DNA of 64,000 nucleotides from Micromonospora saelicesensis (lineage in GTDB: Bacteria > Actinomycetota > Actinomycetes > Mycobacteriales > Micromonosporaceae), in the NCBI RefSeq assembly GCF_900091575.1, contig NZ_FMCR01000005.1:62001-126000 (forward strand), read 5' to 3'. Of this stretch, positions 50,314 through 59,142 are shown one piece after another; the stretch's first letter is position 1, and every line of letters starts with the position of its first letter. Position numbers and translations under genes: made by a program. The notes under the pieces were generated by a model. It searched no databases, was not told where the DNA came from, and was given only the letters and a program-made list of their open reading frames with translations.

Positions 50314-51420
50314 ATGACCTTAATCGGGGTGGTGGTGATCGCGGTGGCGTTGATCGCCGTGATAACGCTGGCCAAGGCTGTGCGGATCGTGCCGCAGCAA
50401 CGTCAGGACGTGGTGGAACGGCTCGGCAAGTACAAGCGCACCCTCAGCCCCGGCCTCAACCTGCTGGTGCCGTTCATCGACGCGGTCCGTACCAAGGTCG
50501 ACATGCGGGAGCAGGTGGTCAGCTTCCCGCCGCAGCCGGTGATCACCTCGGACAACCTGGTGGTCTCGATCGACACGGTCCTCTACTTCAAGGTGGTCGA
50601 CTCGGTCCGGGCGACCTACGAGATCTCCAGCTTCCTCCAGGCCATCGAGCAGCTGACCGTCACCACGTTGCGTAACGTGATCGGTTCGCTCGACCTGGAG
50701 CGGGCGCTGACCAGCCGGGACGAGATCAACCGGCACCTCTCGGGTGTGCTGGACGAGACCACCGGCCGCTGGGGCATCAAGGTGACCCGGGTCGAGATCA
50801 AGGCGATCGAGCCGCCGGCCAGCATCCGCGACTCGATGGAGAAGCAGATGCGCGCCGAGCGGGACCGTCGTGCGGCGATCCTGACCGCCGAGGGGCACAA
50901 GCAGTCTGTGATCCTCACCGCCGAGGGTGACAAGCAGTCGGCGGTGCTGCGGGCCGACGGTGACCGGCAGGCCCGGATCCTGCAGGCCGAGGGTCAGGCG
51001 AAGGCGATCCGGACGGTCTTCGACGCGATCCACCAGGCCAACCCGAGCCAGAAGGTGCTCGCCTACCAGTACCTGCAGGCTCTGCCGCAGATCGCCCAGG
51101 GCAGCGCCAACAAGGTCTGGATCATCCCGGCCGAGTTGACCAAGGCCCTGGAGGGGATGGGTGGCGCGCTCGGTGGGCTGAGCCAGATGGTGGGGGATCT
51201 GCCCGCACCGGAGGCCGCGGACCAGGCGAGCCAGGTCGAGCGCGAGGCCGCGGAGGCGGCGCAGGCCGCGGCGGACGCCGCCCAGCAGATCCACGACGAG
51301 GTACGCGTCGCCGAGGCGCAGGCCACCGGCAGCAAGGGGCCGAAGGGGCTGCCCGCACCGGAGCCGGTGTCGCCGACCAGCCTCGTCGAGGACCCGGCCG
51401 ACCAGCGCGAGCGCGGCTGA
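50314..51420 (+). CDS. SPFH/Band-7 domain protein (stomatin/flotillin-like)
   Basis: 368 residues. One N-terminal membrane anchor (LIGVVVIAVALIAVITLAKA), a Band-7 domain (VPQQRQDVVERLGKYKRTLSPGLN; ITSDNLVVSIDTVLYFKV) and a coiled-coil Ala/Glu-rich stalk (GDKQSAVLRADGDRQARILQ). C-terminal Ala/Gln-rich disordered tail. Forms ring-like membrane scaffolds with NfeD partners. ATG 50314 follows GAGAGGG; GTG 50305 (overlapping the NfeD stop) is the alternative. Equivalent of Rv1488. Confidence 0.93.
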   Translation: MTLIGVVVIAVALIAVITLAKAVRIVPQQRQDVVERLGKYKRTLSPGLNLLVPFIDAVRTKVDMREQVVSFPPQPVITSDNLVVSIDTVLYFKVVDSVRATYEISSFLQAIEQLTVTTLRNVIGSLDLERALTSRDEINRHLSGVLDETTGRWGIKVTRVEIKAIEPPASIRDSMEKQMRAERDRRAAILTAEGHKQSVILTAEGDKQSAVLRADGDRQARILQAEGQAKAIRTVFDAIHQANPSQKVLAYQYLQALPQIAQGSANKVWIIPAELTKALEGMGGALGGLSQMVGDLPAPEAADQASQVEREAAEAAQAAADAAQQIHDEVRVAEAQATGSKGPKGLPAPEPVSPTSLVEDPADQRERG

Positions 51421-51572
51421 TCCTGTACGCCGGCCGCCCGGTCGGCTAAATACGAGAAAGACTCATGGGGCGCTCCGACGCCTGCCACGATCGGTCCTAG
51501 GACGGGTGGTGACCAGGCAATCGGGGCGCCCCGGCGCGTCGGTGCACCGCTCGACGACGAGCGAGGTGACGC

Positions 51573-52340
51573 ATGAAGGATCCGGCGAATCGGATGTGGT
51601 CCTCGGCCCCGGTGCCCGGCGCGCACGACCCGGTCGCCCCGCTGGGCTCCCGGCGCAGCGGTGGCGGGTTCGGCGTACTGCCCTTCGTCGGCGAGCCGAC
51701 CCCGGGCGCCCCCGCCACGAACGCCAGTTGGGCCTGGTCGGTACGTCGGTTCGCGCGCGCGGCGGTCTGGCTGCTGCCCGCGTACGCCATCCTCTACGGC
51801 GCGGTGGCGATGGCCAGCGACGGAGGGGTGGGCAACGACCCCTACCCGGCCGATGGTCAGGCGGTGTACCTGGTCGGTTGGGTGGCCGCGGTCTGGCTCG
51901 GCCTGCTCGCGTTGCTGGCCCTCACCGGGCTGCTGGCCGCGACCCGCAGCCGCCGGGTGGCCGCCGCCGGGCTGCTGGTCAGCATCGCCGGCACCGTGCT
52001 GATGCTGCCGTTCGCCGGGTTCGAGGAGCAGACGCCGGTCTTCGGCACCACCGCGCGGTCGCTGGTCCTGCTCGGCGCGACGTTCTACAGCGCGGGCTGG
52101 TTCCTCACCGGGTGGGCGGTGGCCCGCTCGGGCACCTTCAGCCTCGGCGACGGCGTCATGCTGATCATCGCCGCGCCGCTGCTCGGCCTCGGCGGTGCCC
52201 TGATCGGCTCGTTGCAGACCTTCGGCGCGATCTTCGTCCTGATCGCCGGCATCGGCATCGGCTACCGCTCCGGCCGCCTGATGCCCCGCGAAACCGCCAG
52301 AGACGCCGCCACCGCCAGCCTAAGCACCCCAAACCCCTAA
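51573..52340 (+). CDS. Polytopic membrane protein of unknown function
   Basis: 255 residues: Gly/Pro-rich cytoplasmic N-terminus of about 50 residues, then six membrane helices including WLLPAYAILYGAVAM, AVWLGLLALLALTGLLAA, LVLLGATFYSAGWFLTGWAVA and GAIFVLIAGIGIGY. No enzymatic or transport motif. GAGG lies before the ATG. It follows the SPFH gene by 152 nt with a possible separate promoter and is followed by the family A inverted repeat at 52389. Confidence 0.7.
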   Translation: MKDPANRMWSSAPVPGAHDPVAPLGSRRSGGGFGVLPFVGEPTPGAPATNASWAWSVRRFARAAVWLLPAYAILYGAVAMASDGGVGNDPYPADGQAVYLVGWVAAVWLGLLALLALTGLLAATRSRRVAAAGLLVSIAGTVLMLPFAGFEEQTPVFGTTARSLVLLGATFYSAGWFLTGWAVARSGTFSLGDGVMLIIAAPLLGLGGALIGSLQTFGAIFVLIAGIGIGYRSGRLMPRETARDAATASLSTPNP

Positions 52341-52388
52341 CCCACCCACCCACCCACCCATCCCACCGGTCAAGCCCTCGCCTATCGG

Positions 52389-52452
52389 CCGGTGATCAAG
52401 AGGTTTGCGTCAGCCGAAGGCCCTTTCCTGACGCAAACCTCTTGATCACCGG
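52389..52452. repeat. GATC inverted repeat, family A, copy 2
   Basis: Arms TGATCAAGAGGTTTGCGTCA (52393-52412) and its reverse complement (52429-52448), identical to copy 1, with the outer pairs CCGG/CCGG extending the stem. The loop sequence differs from copy 1. Between two genes on the same strand, so terminator function would separate the upstream membrane-protein gene from the penicillin-binding-protein gene. The rest of 52341-52572 is C-rich spacer. Confidence 0.95.
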
Positions 52453-52572
52453 GGGCAGAGGGTGCAGGGGGCGGGGGCGGGGGCGGGGGCGGTGGGTGGG
52501 TGGGAGTTGGCTGGTGGGTGGGCGTGAAGTTGCTGACAATCGCGGCGTGGGGGTGGTCGGTTGGCGGCTTTC

Positions 52573-54792
52573 ATGGCAATCCTGGGGAGCATGGCCGCCC
52601 CCCGCTCGCCGCTGTCGCGGCTGTTCACCGTGCTGCTCGCCGGCGTGTTGGCCGGGCTTGTCCTGGCCGTCGCCGCGCTGCCGGGCAACCTGCTGCTCGG
52701 GCTCACCGCCCGCTCCGCGCTCGGGTCGTACGCCGCGTTGCCGGCCTCGCTGAAGACCCCGGCCACGCCGCAGCGTTCGTACCTCTACGCCAACGACGGC
52801 AAGACGCTGATCACCACGTTCTACGACGTGAACCGCACCGACGTCCCCCTGTCGGAGATCGCCCCGGTCATGCGGCAGGCGATCGTGGCGGCCGAGGACC
52901 GGCGCTTCTACGACCACGGTGGCGCGGACCTGCGCGGCCTGGCCCGGGCCCTGGTGGCCAACGTCAAGGGTGGCGGCACAGAGCAGGGCGGCTCGACGCT
53001 GACCATGCAGTACGTCCGTAACGTGCTCAAGACCGACCCCACCCGCACCGCCGAGGAGCGCGCCGCCGCCACCGATCCCACCGTGGGCCGCAAGATCCAG
53101 GAGATCCGGTACGCGAGCGCGCTGGACAAGAGCCTCGGCAAGGACGAGATCCTCGACCGGTACCTGAACATCGCCTACTTCGGGTCCGGCGCGTACGGGA
53201 TCGCGGCGGCCAGCCAGCGGTACTTCGGCAAGCCTCCGGCGCAGTTGACCCTCGCCGAGTCGGCCCTGCTGGCCGGTCTGGTGCAGTCCCCGGACGCGTA
53301 CAGCCCGATCAGCGGCGACAAGGACGAGGCGCTGGCCCGCCGGTCGTACGTGTTGGACTCCATGGTCGCCACCAACGCGATCACCGCCGCGCAGGCCGCC
53401 CAGGCCAAGGCGGAACCGCTGGCCCTGCACCCCACCGCCCAGCCCAACGGCTGCACCGCCGTCTCCCAGGGCCACGACGACTGGGGTTTCTTCTGTGACT
53501 ACCTGCGCCAGTGGTGGCTGACCCAGCCGGCCTTCGGGGCGACCGTGGCGGAGCGCGAGCAGGCACTGCGATCGGGCGGCTACACCGTGGTCACCTCGCT
53601 GGACCCGAAGATCCAGGCCACCGCGCAGCAGCAGGCCACCAAGGTCTACGGGTACGACAACAAGCGCGCCCTGCCGATCGCGGCGGTCCAGCCGGGCACC
53701 GGGCGGGTGCTGGCGATGGCGGTCAACCGGCACTACAGCCTCGCCGACAACCCGGGCGGGCAGGCGAACCATCCGAACACCGTCAACCCGCTGATCTCCG
53801 GCGGAGCCAGCGTCGACGGGTACCAGGCGGGTTCCACGTTCAAGCTGTTCACGATGCTCGCCGCGCTGGAGTCGGGCCGTACCCTGTCCACCGGTTTCGA
53901 CGCGCCCGCCAAGCTACCCACCCGGTACGCCGCCGAGGGGCCGGGCAGCTGTGACGGCCACTGGTGCCCGGCGAACGCCAACCCGGACTGGATGGACGGG
54001 TACCGGATGATGTGGGACGGCTTCGGCCGCTCGGTGAACACCTACTTCGTCTGGCTGGCCGAGCAGGTCGGCCAGGACAAGGTGGTCCAGATGGCGCAGC
54101 GGCTCGGCATCACGTTCCGCGCCGACTCGGACGCCAACTTCGCCAAGAACAACGCCGCGAACTGGGGTTCGTTCACCCTCGGCGTGGCGGCCACCACTCC
54201 GCTGGACCTGGCCAACGCGTACGCGACGGTGGCCGCCGAGGGCACCTACTGCACGCCGGTGCCGGTGGTCTCGGTGACCGGCGTGGACGGCACGAAGGTG
54301 CCGGTGGGGCAGCCCTCCTGCAAGCGGGTGCTCGACGCCGACGTGGCCCGTGCCGCGACCGACGCGGCGCGCTGCCCGGTGGGTCAGCAGTCGGCGTTCG
54401 GGCAGTGCAACGGTGGCACCGCCACCGGTGTGAACGACATCCTCGACGGCCGACCGGTGGCTGGTAAGACGGGTAGCTCGGAGGAGAACTCCACCGAGAC
54501 GTTCGTCGGCTTCACCCCGCAGGTCGCGGTGGCCGGTATCGCCGCCAACCCGGACGACCCGGCCGACTCGGTGGGGTCGGCGGTGCAGACCAAGGTGATC
54601 GACGCGGTGGCCCGGGTCATCGCCACCGCCGTGAAGGGCCAACCGGAGAAGGCTTTCGCCGCACCGAGCCGTGAGCTTGCCGGCGACGCGCGCCGCCCGG
54701 TGGAGCGCCCAACGGTCCCGGAACGCCGGCAGGACCCCACCACCGACGACCCCCGATCAGCCCTCCAACGCTGGCTAGACCGCCGAGGCTGA
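52573..54792 (+). CDS. Class A penicillin-binding protein (bifunctional)
   Basis: Peptidoglycan glycosyltransferase and DD-transpeptidase. 739 residues: N-terminal membrane anchor (LFTVLLAGVLAGLVLAVAAL), GT51 domain with catalytic Glu in AAEDRRFYDHGGADLRG (~108), GGSTLTMQYVRN and the DKSLGKDEILDRYLNIAYFG signature. Transpeptidase: active Ser in GSTFK (~421), SVN (~488), KTG in VAGKTGSSE (~632). Disordered C-terminal tail with Pro/Arg. ATG 52573 or 52591 may be the start. Unpaired with a regulator here; the murL/murD2 genes are 8 kb downstream. Confidence 0.93.
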   Translation: MAILGSMAAPRSPLSRLFTVLLAGVLAGLVLAVAALPGNLLLGLTARSALGSYAALPASLKTPATPQRSYLYANDGKTLITTFYDVNRTDVPLSEIAPVMRQAIVAAEDRRFYDHGGADLRGLARALVANVKGGGTEQGGSTLTMQYVRNVLKTDPTRTAEERAAATDPTVGRKIQEIRYASALDKSLGKDEILDRYLNIAYFGSGAYGIAAASQRYFGKPPAQLTLAESALLAGLVQSPDAYSPISGDKDEALARRSYVLDSMVATNAITAAQAAQAKAEPLALHPTAQPNGCTAVSQGHDDWGFFCDYLRQWWLTQPAFGATVAEREQALRSGGYTVVTSLDPKIQATAQQQATKVYGYDNKRALPIAAVQPGTGRVLAMAVNRHYSLADNPGGQANHPNTVNPLISGGASVDGYQAGSTFKLFTMLAALESGRTLSTGFDAPAKLPTRYAAEGPGSCDGHWCPANANPDWMDGYRMMWDGFGRSVNTYFVWLAEQVGQDKVVQMAQRLGITFRADSDANFAKNNAANWGSFTLGVAATTPLDLANAYATVAAEGTYCTPVPVVSVTGVDGTKVPVGQPSCKRVLDADVARAATDAARCPVGQQSAFGQCNGGTATGVNDILDGRPVAGKTGSSEENSTETFVGFTPQVAVAGIAANPDDPADSVGSAVQTKVIDAVARVIATAVKGQPEKAFAAPSRELAGDARRPVERPTVPERRQDPTTDDPRSALQRWLDRRG

Positions 54793-54797
54793 CGGTC

Positions 54798-56645
54798 TCA
54801 GCGGTCTCGGCGGCGGGGGCGGTAGCTCGCGAGCGTCGACGGGAGGCCGCGGCGGATGATTCCGGCCCAGTCGGTGTCGCCGCGTAGCACCGCCGCGGCG
54901 GTCTTGCGGGCCTGCTCGACGGTGAAGTGCGGTGGCAGCATCAGCTCCGCCGGGTCGACCAGGGCGTTGATCACCACCGGCCGGTCGGCGGTGAGCGCCC
55001 GGTCCCAGACGTCGCGCACCTGATCTGGTGAGTCGATCAACTCGCCCTGCAGGCCGAGCACCTCCGCCCACTGGTGGTAGGCGATGTCCGGCAACTGCTG
55101 GCTGTCCGGGAACATCGGCGTCCCCTCGGTGGAGCGCTGTTCCCAGCTGACGAACGCCAGATCCCGGTTGTTGAGCACCAGCACCACGAAGCGCGGGTCG
55201 GCCCAGCTGCGCCAGTACTTCGCCACGGTGATCAGCTCGTTGACGCCGTTCATCTGCATGGCGCCGTCGCCGATCAGTGCGACCAGCGGCCGGTCCGGGT
55301 GGGCGAACTTGGCGCTCAACGCGTACGGCATGGCGCCGCCCATGGACAGCAGCGTGCCGGAGAGGCTGGCCAGCATGCTGGGGCGTACCTGGATGTGTCG
55401 GGCGTACCAGGCGGTGGTGGTGCCGCAGTCGACAGCGAGCAGCACGTCGTCGGGCAGGCGTTCGTTCAGCGTGTGGAAGAGCAACTGCGGGTTGACCGGG
55501 TCGGCGGCCTGCTCGGCCAGGTCGTGCTGCACCCGACGCCACGCCGAGGTGGCCTCGGCGACCTCTGCCCGCCAGGCGGTCGGCCCGGGGCCGGGGCCCA
55601 GCTCGTTCAGCAACGCCCGCAGCGTGGGGCGGGCGTCGCCGGTCAGGTTCACCTCGGTCGGGTACCGCAGCCCGAGCTGGGTGCCGTCCAGGTCGATCTG
55701 CACCGCGCGGGCCTGCCCGGGCTGCGGGTAGAACTCCGAGTACGGCATGTTGCTGCCCACGATCAGCAGCCGGTCGCAGCCGCTCATCAGCTGCCAGCTC
55801 GGTCGGGTGCCGAGCAGCCCGATCGCGCCGGTCACCCACGGTTCGCGGTGGTCGACGGCGGTGAAGCCGAGCAGCGCGGTGGCCACGCCGGCCCCGAGCC
55901 GATCAGCGATCTCGCGGACCTCGTCGCGCGCGCCGAGGGCACCCTGGCCGACCAGCATGGCCACCCGTTGCCCGCCGCGCAGCACCTCGGCCGCCCGGCG
56001 TACGTCCGCCTCCGGCGGCACCGTCGGTGTGCTGCTCGGCGCGTTGCTGGTCTGGTAGTAGCCGTGCGCGTGCGGCGGGTTCGGTACGGCCGGCTCGTCC
56101 TGCAGGTCCAGGGGCAGAATCAGGGCGGTGACGGTACGCCGGGCCAGCGCCGTCCGGCACGCCCGGTCGACCAGGTGGCGTACCTGCGCCGGGTGGTCGA
56201 GCTGAGCCAGGAACGCCGCTGCCACGTCCTTGTAGAGGGCGAGCAGGTCGACCTCCTGGTAGTAACCGCCGCCCTCGGCGGTGGTCGCTGTGTGACCGAC
56301 CAGGGCGACCACCGGTTGGTGGTCGAGCTTCGCGTCGTACAGGCCGTTGAGCAGGTGAATGGCGCCCGGCCCGCTGGTGACCAGCGCGCAGCCCAGCGGC
56401 CCGCCGCCGTACTTGACGTGCGCGGAGGCGGCGAAGCCGGCGGTCTCCTCGTGGCGGACCTGGATGAACTGGGCGCGGCCGTTGGTGCGTTGCAGCGCGG
56501 AGGTGAGGCCGTTGATGCCGTCCCCGGGATAGCCGAAGTAGCGGTGTACACCCCAGCTGAACAGTCGCGACACGATGTGGTCGGCGACGGTCGGACGCCG
56601 GGGCAGGGTGCCCGCTTCGCCCGCCGTGGTGTCGTCTGCGCTCAC
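54798..56645 (-). CDS. Thiamine-pyrophosphate enzyme, pyruvate oxidase/dehydrogenase-like
   Basis: 615 residues of the acetolactate-synthase/pyruvate-oxidase superfamily. PYR domain has the catalytic Glu in FIQVRHEETAGFAA; the middle FAD-binding domain begins PEADVRRAAEVLRGGQRVAMLVGQ; the PP domain has GDGAMQMNGVNELI to LVLNN, binding Mg-ThDP. PoxB-type fits best, but acetolactate synthase-like enzymes cannot be excluded. GTG 56645 is chosen because GGAAGGA lies 8-9 nt upstream; ATG 56687 is possible. It is convergent with the penicillin-binding protein (5-nt gap). Confidence 0.85.
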   Translation of the reverse strand: MSADDTTAGEAGTLPRRPTVADHIVSRLFSWGVHRYFGYPGDGINGLTSALQRTNGRAQFIQVRHEETAGFAASAHVKYGGGPLGCALVTSGPGAIHLLNGLYDAKLDHQPVVALVGHTATTAEGGGYYQEVDLLALYKDVAAAFLAQLDHPAQVRHLVDRACRTALARRTVTALILPLDLQDEPAVPNPPHAHGYYQTSNAPSSTPTVPPEADVRRAAEVLRGGQRVAMLVGQGALGARDEVREIADRLGAGVATALLGFTAVDHREPWVTGAIGLLGTRPSWQLMSGCDRLLIVGSNMPYSEFYPQPGQARAVQIDLDGTQLGLRYPTEVNLTGDARPTLRALLNELGPGPGPTAWRAEVAEATSAWRRVQHDLAEQAADPVNPQLLFHTLNERLPDDVLLAVDCGTTTAWYARHIQVRPSMLASLSGTLLSMGGAMPYALSAKFAHPDRPLVALIGDGAMQMNGVNELITVAKYWRSWADPRFVVLVLNNRDLAFVSWEQRSTEGTPMFPDSQQLPDIAYHQWAEVLGLQGELIDSPDQVRDVWDRALTADRPVVINALVDPAELMLPPHFTVEQARKTAAAVLRGDTDWAGIIRRGLPSTLASYRPRRRDR

Positions 56646-56764
56646 CTGGCTGGTCCTTCCCGTCGCGTCCCGATGTCCGCCGGTCATTCCCCTTCTTCTT
56701 CGGACAAAACACCCCGCCGGACGGGCGTCGAGGCGCACTGCTCCGCGTCCGGCAGAATCGTCGG

Positions 56765-57586
56765 GTGCCCGTCCACGAGATCACCGACCCTGACGACGAC
56801 CGGATCGCCGACTACCGGGCGCTCACCGACGTCGAGCTGCGCACCCGCTGGGAACCACCGCACGGCCTGTTCATCGCCGAGGGGGAGCTGGTGCTGCGCC
56901 GGGCGCTGCGCGCGGGCTACCCGGCCCGGTCGTACCTGGTCGACGCCAAGCGGGTCGACCAGCTCGCCGACCTGGACACCGGCGACGCGCCGGTCTACGC
57001 AGCGACCCAGGACGTGCTGCAGCGGGCCACCGGCTTCCACGTACACCGGGGGGTGCTGGCGTCGTTCCACCGCCGGCCGCTGCCGACGGCGGCCGAGGTG
57101 CTCGCCGCCGCGCGCCGGGTCGTGCTCCTGGAGGACGTGAACAACCACACCAACCTCGGAGCGGTCTTCCGGGGTGCCGCCGCGCTGGGCATCGACGCGG
57201 TGCTGCTGTCGCCGTCCTGCGCCGACCCGCTGTACCGGCGCAGTGTCCGGGTCAGCATGGGTGAGGTCTTCGCGATGCCGTACGCGAAGCTCGACCGCTG
57301 GCCCGAGGGCCTGGACCAGGTACGGGAGGCCGGCTTCACAGTGCTCGCCATGACGCCCGCGCCGGACGCCGTACCGATCCAGCGGTTGACCCCGGCGCAG
57401 CGCGAGCGGGCGGCGCTGCTGCTCGGCGCCGAGGGGCCCGGCCTCACCGCGGCGGCCCAGGCCGCCAGCGACGTGCGGGTGGTCCTTCCGATGCGCCGCG
57501 GCGTGGATTCGTTGAACGTGGCCGCCGCGGCGGCGGTGGCGTTCTGGGAGCTGGGCCGCGACGATCCGCCGTTCGGCGGCGAGTAG
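56765..57586 (+). CDS. SpoU-type (TrmH) RNA methyltransferase
   Basis: S-adenosylmethionine-dependent 2'-O-ribose methyltransferase with an alpha/beta knot. 273 residues: N-terminal substrate-binding domain, then knot motifs NHTNLGAVFRGAAALGIDAV, LLLGAEGPGLTAAA and MRRGVDSLNVAAAAAVAFWE. RNA target (23S rRNA or tRNA) cannot be told. CAGAAT lies 6 nt before the GTG start, and no Shine-Dalgarno site is seen, suggesting a leaderless mRNA. It precedes argG by 47 nt but argG has its own promoter. Confidence 0.9.
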   Translation: MPVHEITDPDDDRIADYRALTDVELRTRWEPPHGLFIAEGELVLRRALRAGYPARSYLVDAKRVDQLADLDTGDAPVYAATQDVLQRATGFHVHRGVLASFHRRPLPTAAEVLAAARRVVLLEDVNNHTNLGAVFRGAAALGIDAVLLSPSCADPLYRRSVRVSMGEVFAMPYAKLDRWPEGLDQVREAGFTVLAMTPAPDAVPIQRLTPAQRERAALLLGAEGPGLTAAAQAASDVRVVLPMRRGVDSLNVAAAAAVAFWELGRDDPPFGGE

Positions 57587-57597
57587 ACCGCATCGGC

Positions 57598-57626
57598 TTG
57601 CATGGCCATGCGTTCTATTGCATAAT
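57598..57626 (+). promoter_or_regulatory. Leaderless argG promoter with embedded ARG box
   Basis: TTGCAT (-35, 57598-57603), a 17-nt spacer and CATAAT (-10, 57621-57626), then 7 nt to GTG 57634. The spacer holds GGCCATGCGTTCTATTG, so TTGCATG/CATGCG/TTGCATAA repeats resemble the ArgR box of actinomycetes. ArgR binding would mask both promoter elements. The transcript would start at or one base before the start codon. Confidence 0.7.
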
Positions 57627-57633
57627 TTTCCCC

Positions 57634-59085
57634 GTGTCCAAGGTTCTCACCTCCCTGCCCACCGGCGAACGTGTCGGCATCGCCTTCTCCGGCGGCCTCG
57701 ACACCTCGGTCGCGGTCGCGTGGATGCGCGACAAGGGCGCCATTCCCTGCGCCTACACCGCCGACATCGGCCAGTACGACGAGCCCGACATCGCCTCGGT
57801 GCCCGGCCGCGCGCTCAGCTACGGCGCCGAGGTCGCCCGCCTGGTCGACTGCCGCGCCGCCCTGGTCGAGGAGGGCCTGGCCGCGTTGACCTGCGGCGCC
57901 TTCCACATCCGTACCGGCGGGCGGGCGTACTTCAACACCACCCCGCTGGGCCGCGCCGTGACCGGCACCCTGCTGGTGCGGGCGATGGTCGCCGACGACG
58001 TCCAGATCTGGGGCGACGGCTCGACCTTCAAGGGCAACGACATCGAGCGGTTCTACCGGTACGGCCTGCTGGCCAACCCGATGCTGCGCATCTACAAGCC
58101 GTGGCTCGACACGGCCTTCGTCACCGAGCTGGGTGGGCGTAAGGAGATGTCCGAGTGGCTGCTCGAACGCGGCCTGCCCTACCGGGACAGCACCGAGAAG
58201 GCGTACTCGACCGACGCCAACATCTGGGGCGCCACGCACGAGGCGAAGACCCTGGAGCACCTCGACACCGGCATCGAGACGGTCAGCCCGATCATGGGCG
58301 TCCGCTTCTGGGACCCGTCGGTGGAGATCCCGACCGAGGACGTCACCGTCGGCTTCGACCAGGGCCGCCCGGTCACGATCAACGGCAAGGAGTTCGGCAG
58401 CGCCGTCGACCTGGTGCTGGAGGCCAACGCCATCGGCGGCCGGCACGGCCTGGGCATGTCGGACCAGATCGAGAACCGGATCATCGAGGCCAAGAGCCGG
58501 GGCATCTACGAGGCGCCCGGGATGGCGCTGCTGCACTACGCGTACGAGCGGCTGGTCAACGCCATCCACAACGAGGACACCCTGGCGAACTACCACAACG
58601 AGGGTCGCCGCCTCGGTCGGCTGATGTACGAGGGCCGCTGGCTGGACCCGCAGGCGCTGATGCTGCGCGAGTCGTTGCAGCGGTGGGTCGGCACGGCGGT
58701 CACCGGCGAGGTGACGTTGCGGCTGCGCCGGGGCGAGGACTACTCGATCCTGGACACCACCGGCCCGTCGTTCAGCTACCACCCCGACAAGCTGTCGATG
58801 GAGCGTACCGAGGACTCGGCGTTCGGCCCGTCGGACCGGATCGGCCAGCTCACCATGCGCAACCTGGACATCGCCGACTCGCGGTCGAAGCTGGAGCAGT
58901 ACGCCTCCCTCGGCCTGGTCGGCGGCGGGAACCCGCAGCGGATGATCGGGGCCGCGCAGGCCGCCTCCACCGGGTTGATCGGCGCGATGCCCGAGGGCGG
59001 CGCGGAGGCCATCGCCTCCCGGGGTGTCGCCTCGCCGGAGGACGAGGCGCTCGACCGCGCCGCGATGGAGTTCGGCGTCGACTGA
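57634..59085 (+). CDS. argG: Argininosuccinate synthase
   Basis: ATP-dependent condensation of citrulline and aspartate in arginine synthesis. 483 residues, the longer subtype also found in Escherichia coli. PP-loop IAFSGGLDTSVAV at about 15-27; GGRAYFNTTPLGRAVTG, DGSTFKGNDIERFYRYG, STDANIWGATHEAKTLE and GRHGLGMSDQIENRI are signatures. GTG 57634 is directly preceded by a strong promoter with no room for a Shine-Dalgarno site, so the mRNA is leaderless and probably ArgR-repressed. Other arg genes are outside the window. Confidence 0.95.
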   Translation: MSKVLTSLPTGERVGIAFSGGLDTSVAVAWMRDKGAIPCAYTADIGQYDEPDIASVPGRALSYGAEVARLVDCRAALVEEGLAALTCGAFHIRTGGRAYFNTTPLGRAVTGTLLVRAMVADDVQIWGDGSTFKGNDIERFYRYGLLANPMLRIYKPWLDTAFVTELGGRKEMSEWLLERGLPYRDSTEKAYSTDANIWGATHEAKTLEHLDTGIETVSPIMGVRFWDPSVEIPTEDVTVGFDQGRPVTINGKEFGSAVDLVLEANAIGGRHGLGMSDQIENRIIEAKSRGIYEAPGMALLHYAYERLVNAIHNEDTLANYHNEGRRLGRLMYEGRWLDPQALMLRESLQRWVGTAVTGEVTLRLRRGEDYSILDTTGPSFSYHPDKLSMERTEDSAFGPSDRIGQLTMRNLDIADSRSKLEQYASLGLVGGGNPQRMIGAAQAASTGLIGAMPEGGAEAIASRGVASPEDEALDRAAMEFGVD

Positions 59086-59129
59086 ACCCCTCGCGCCGGT
59101 GGCAAGTCGAGTTCCGGCGTCACGGACGG

Positions 59130-59135
59130 TAGCGT
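59130..59135 (+). promoter_or_regulatory. -10 box of a leaderless promoter
   Basis: TAGCGT ends 7 nt before GTG 59143 of the PucR gene, identical in sequence and spacing to the box before DUF3097 at 47563. Confidence 0.5.
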
Positions 59136-59142
59136 GTCGGCC

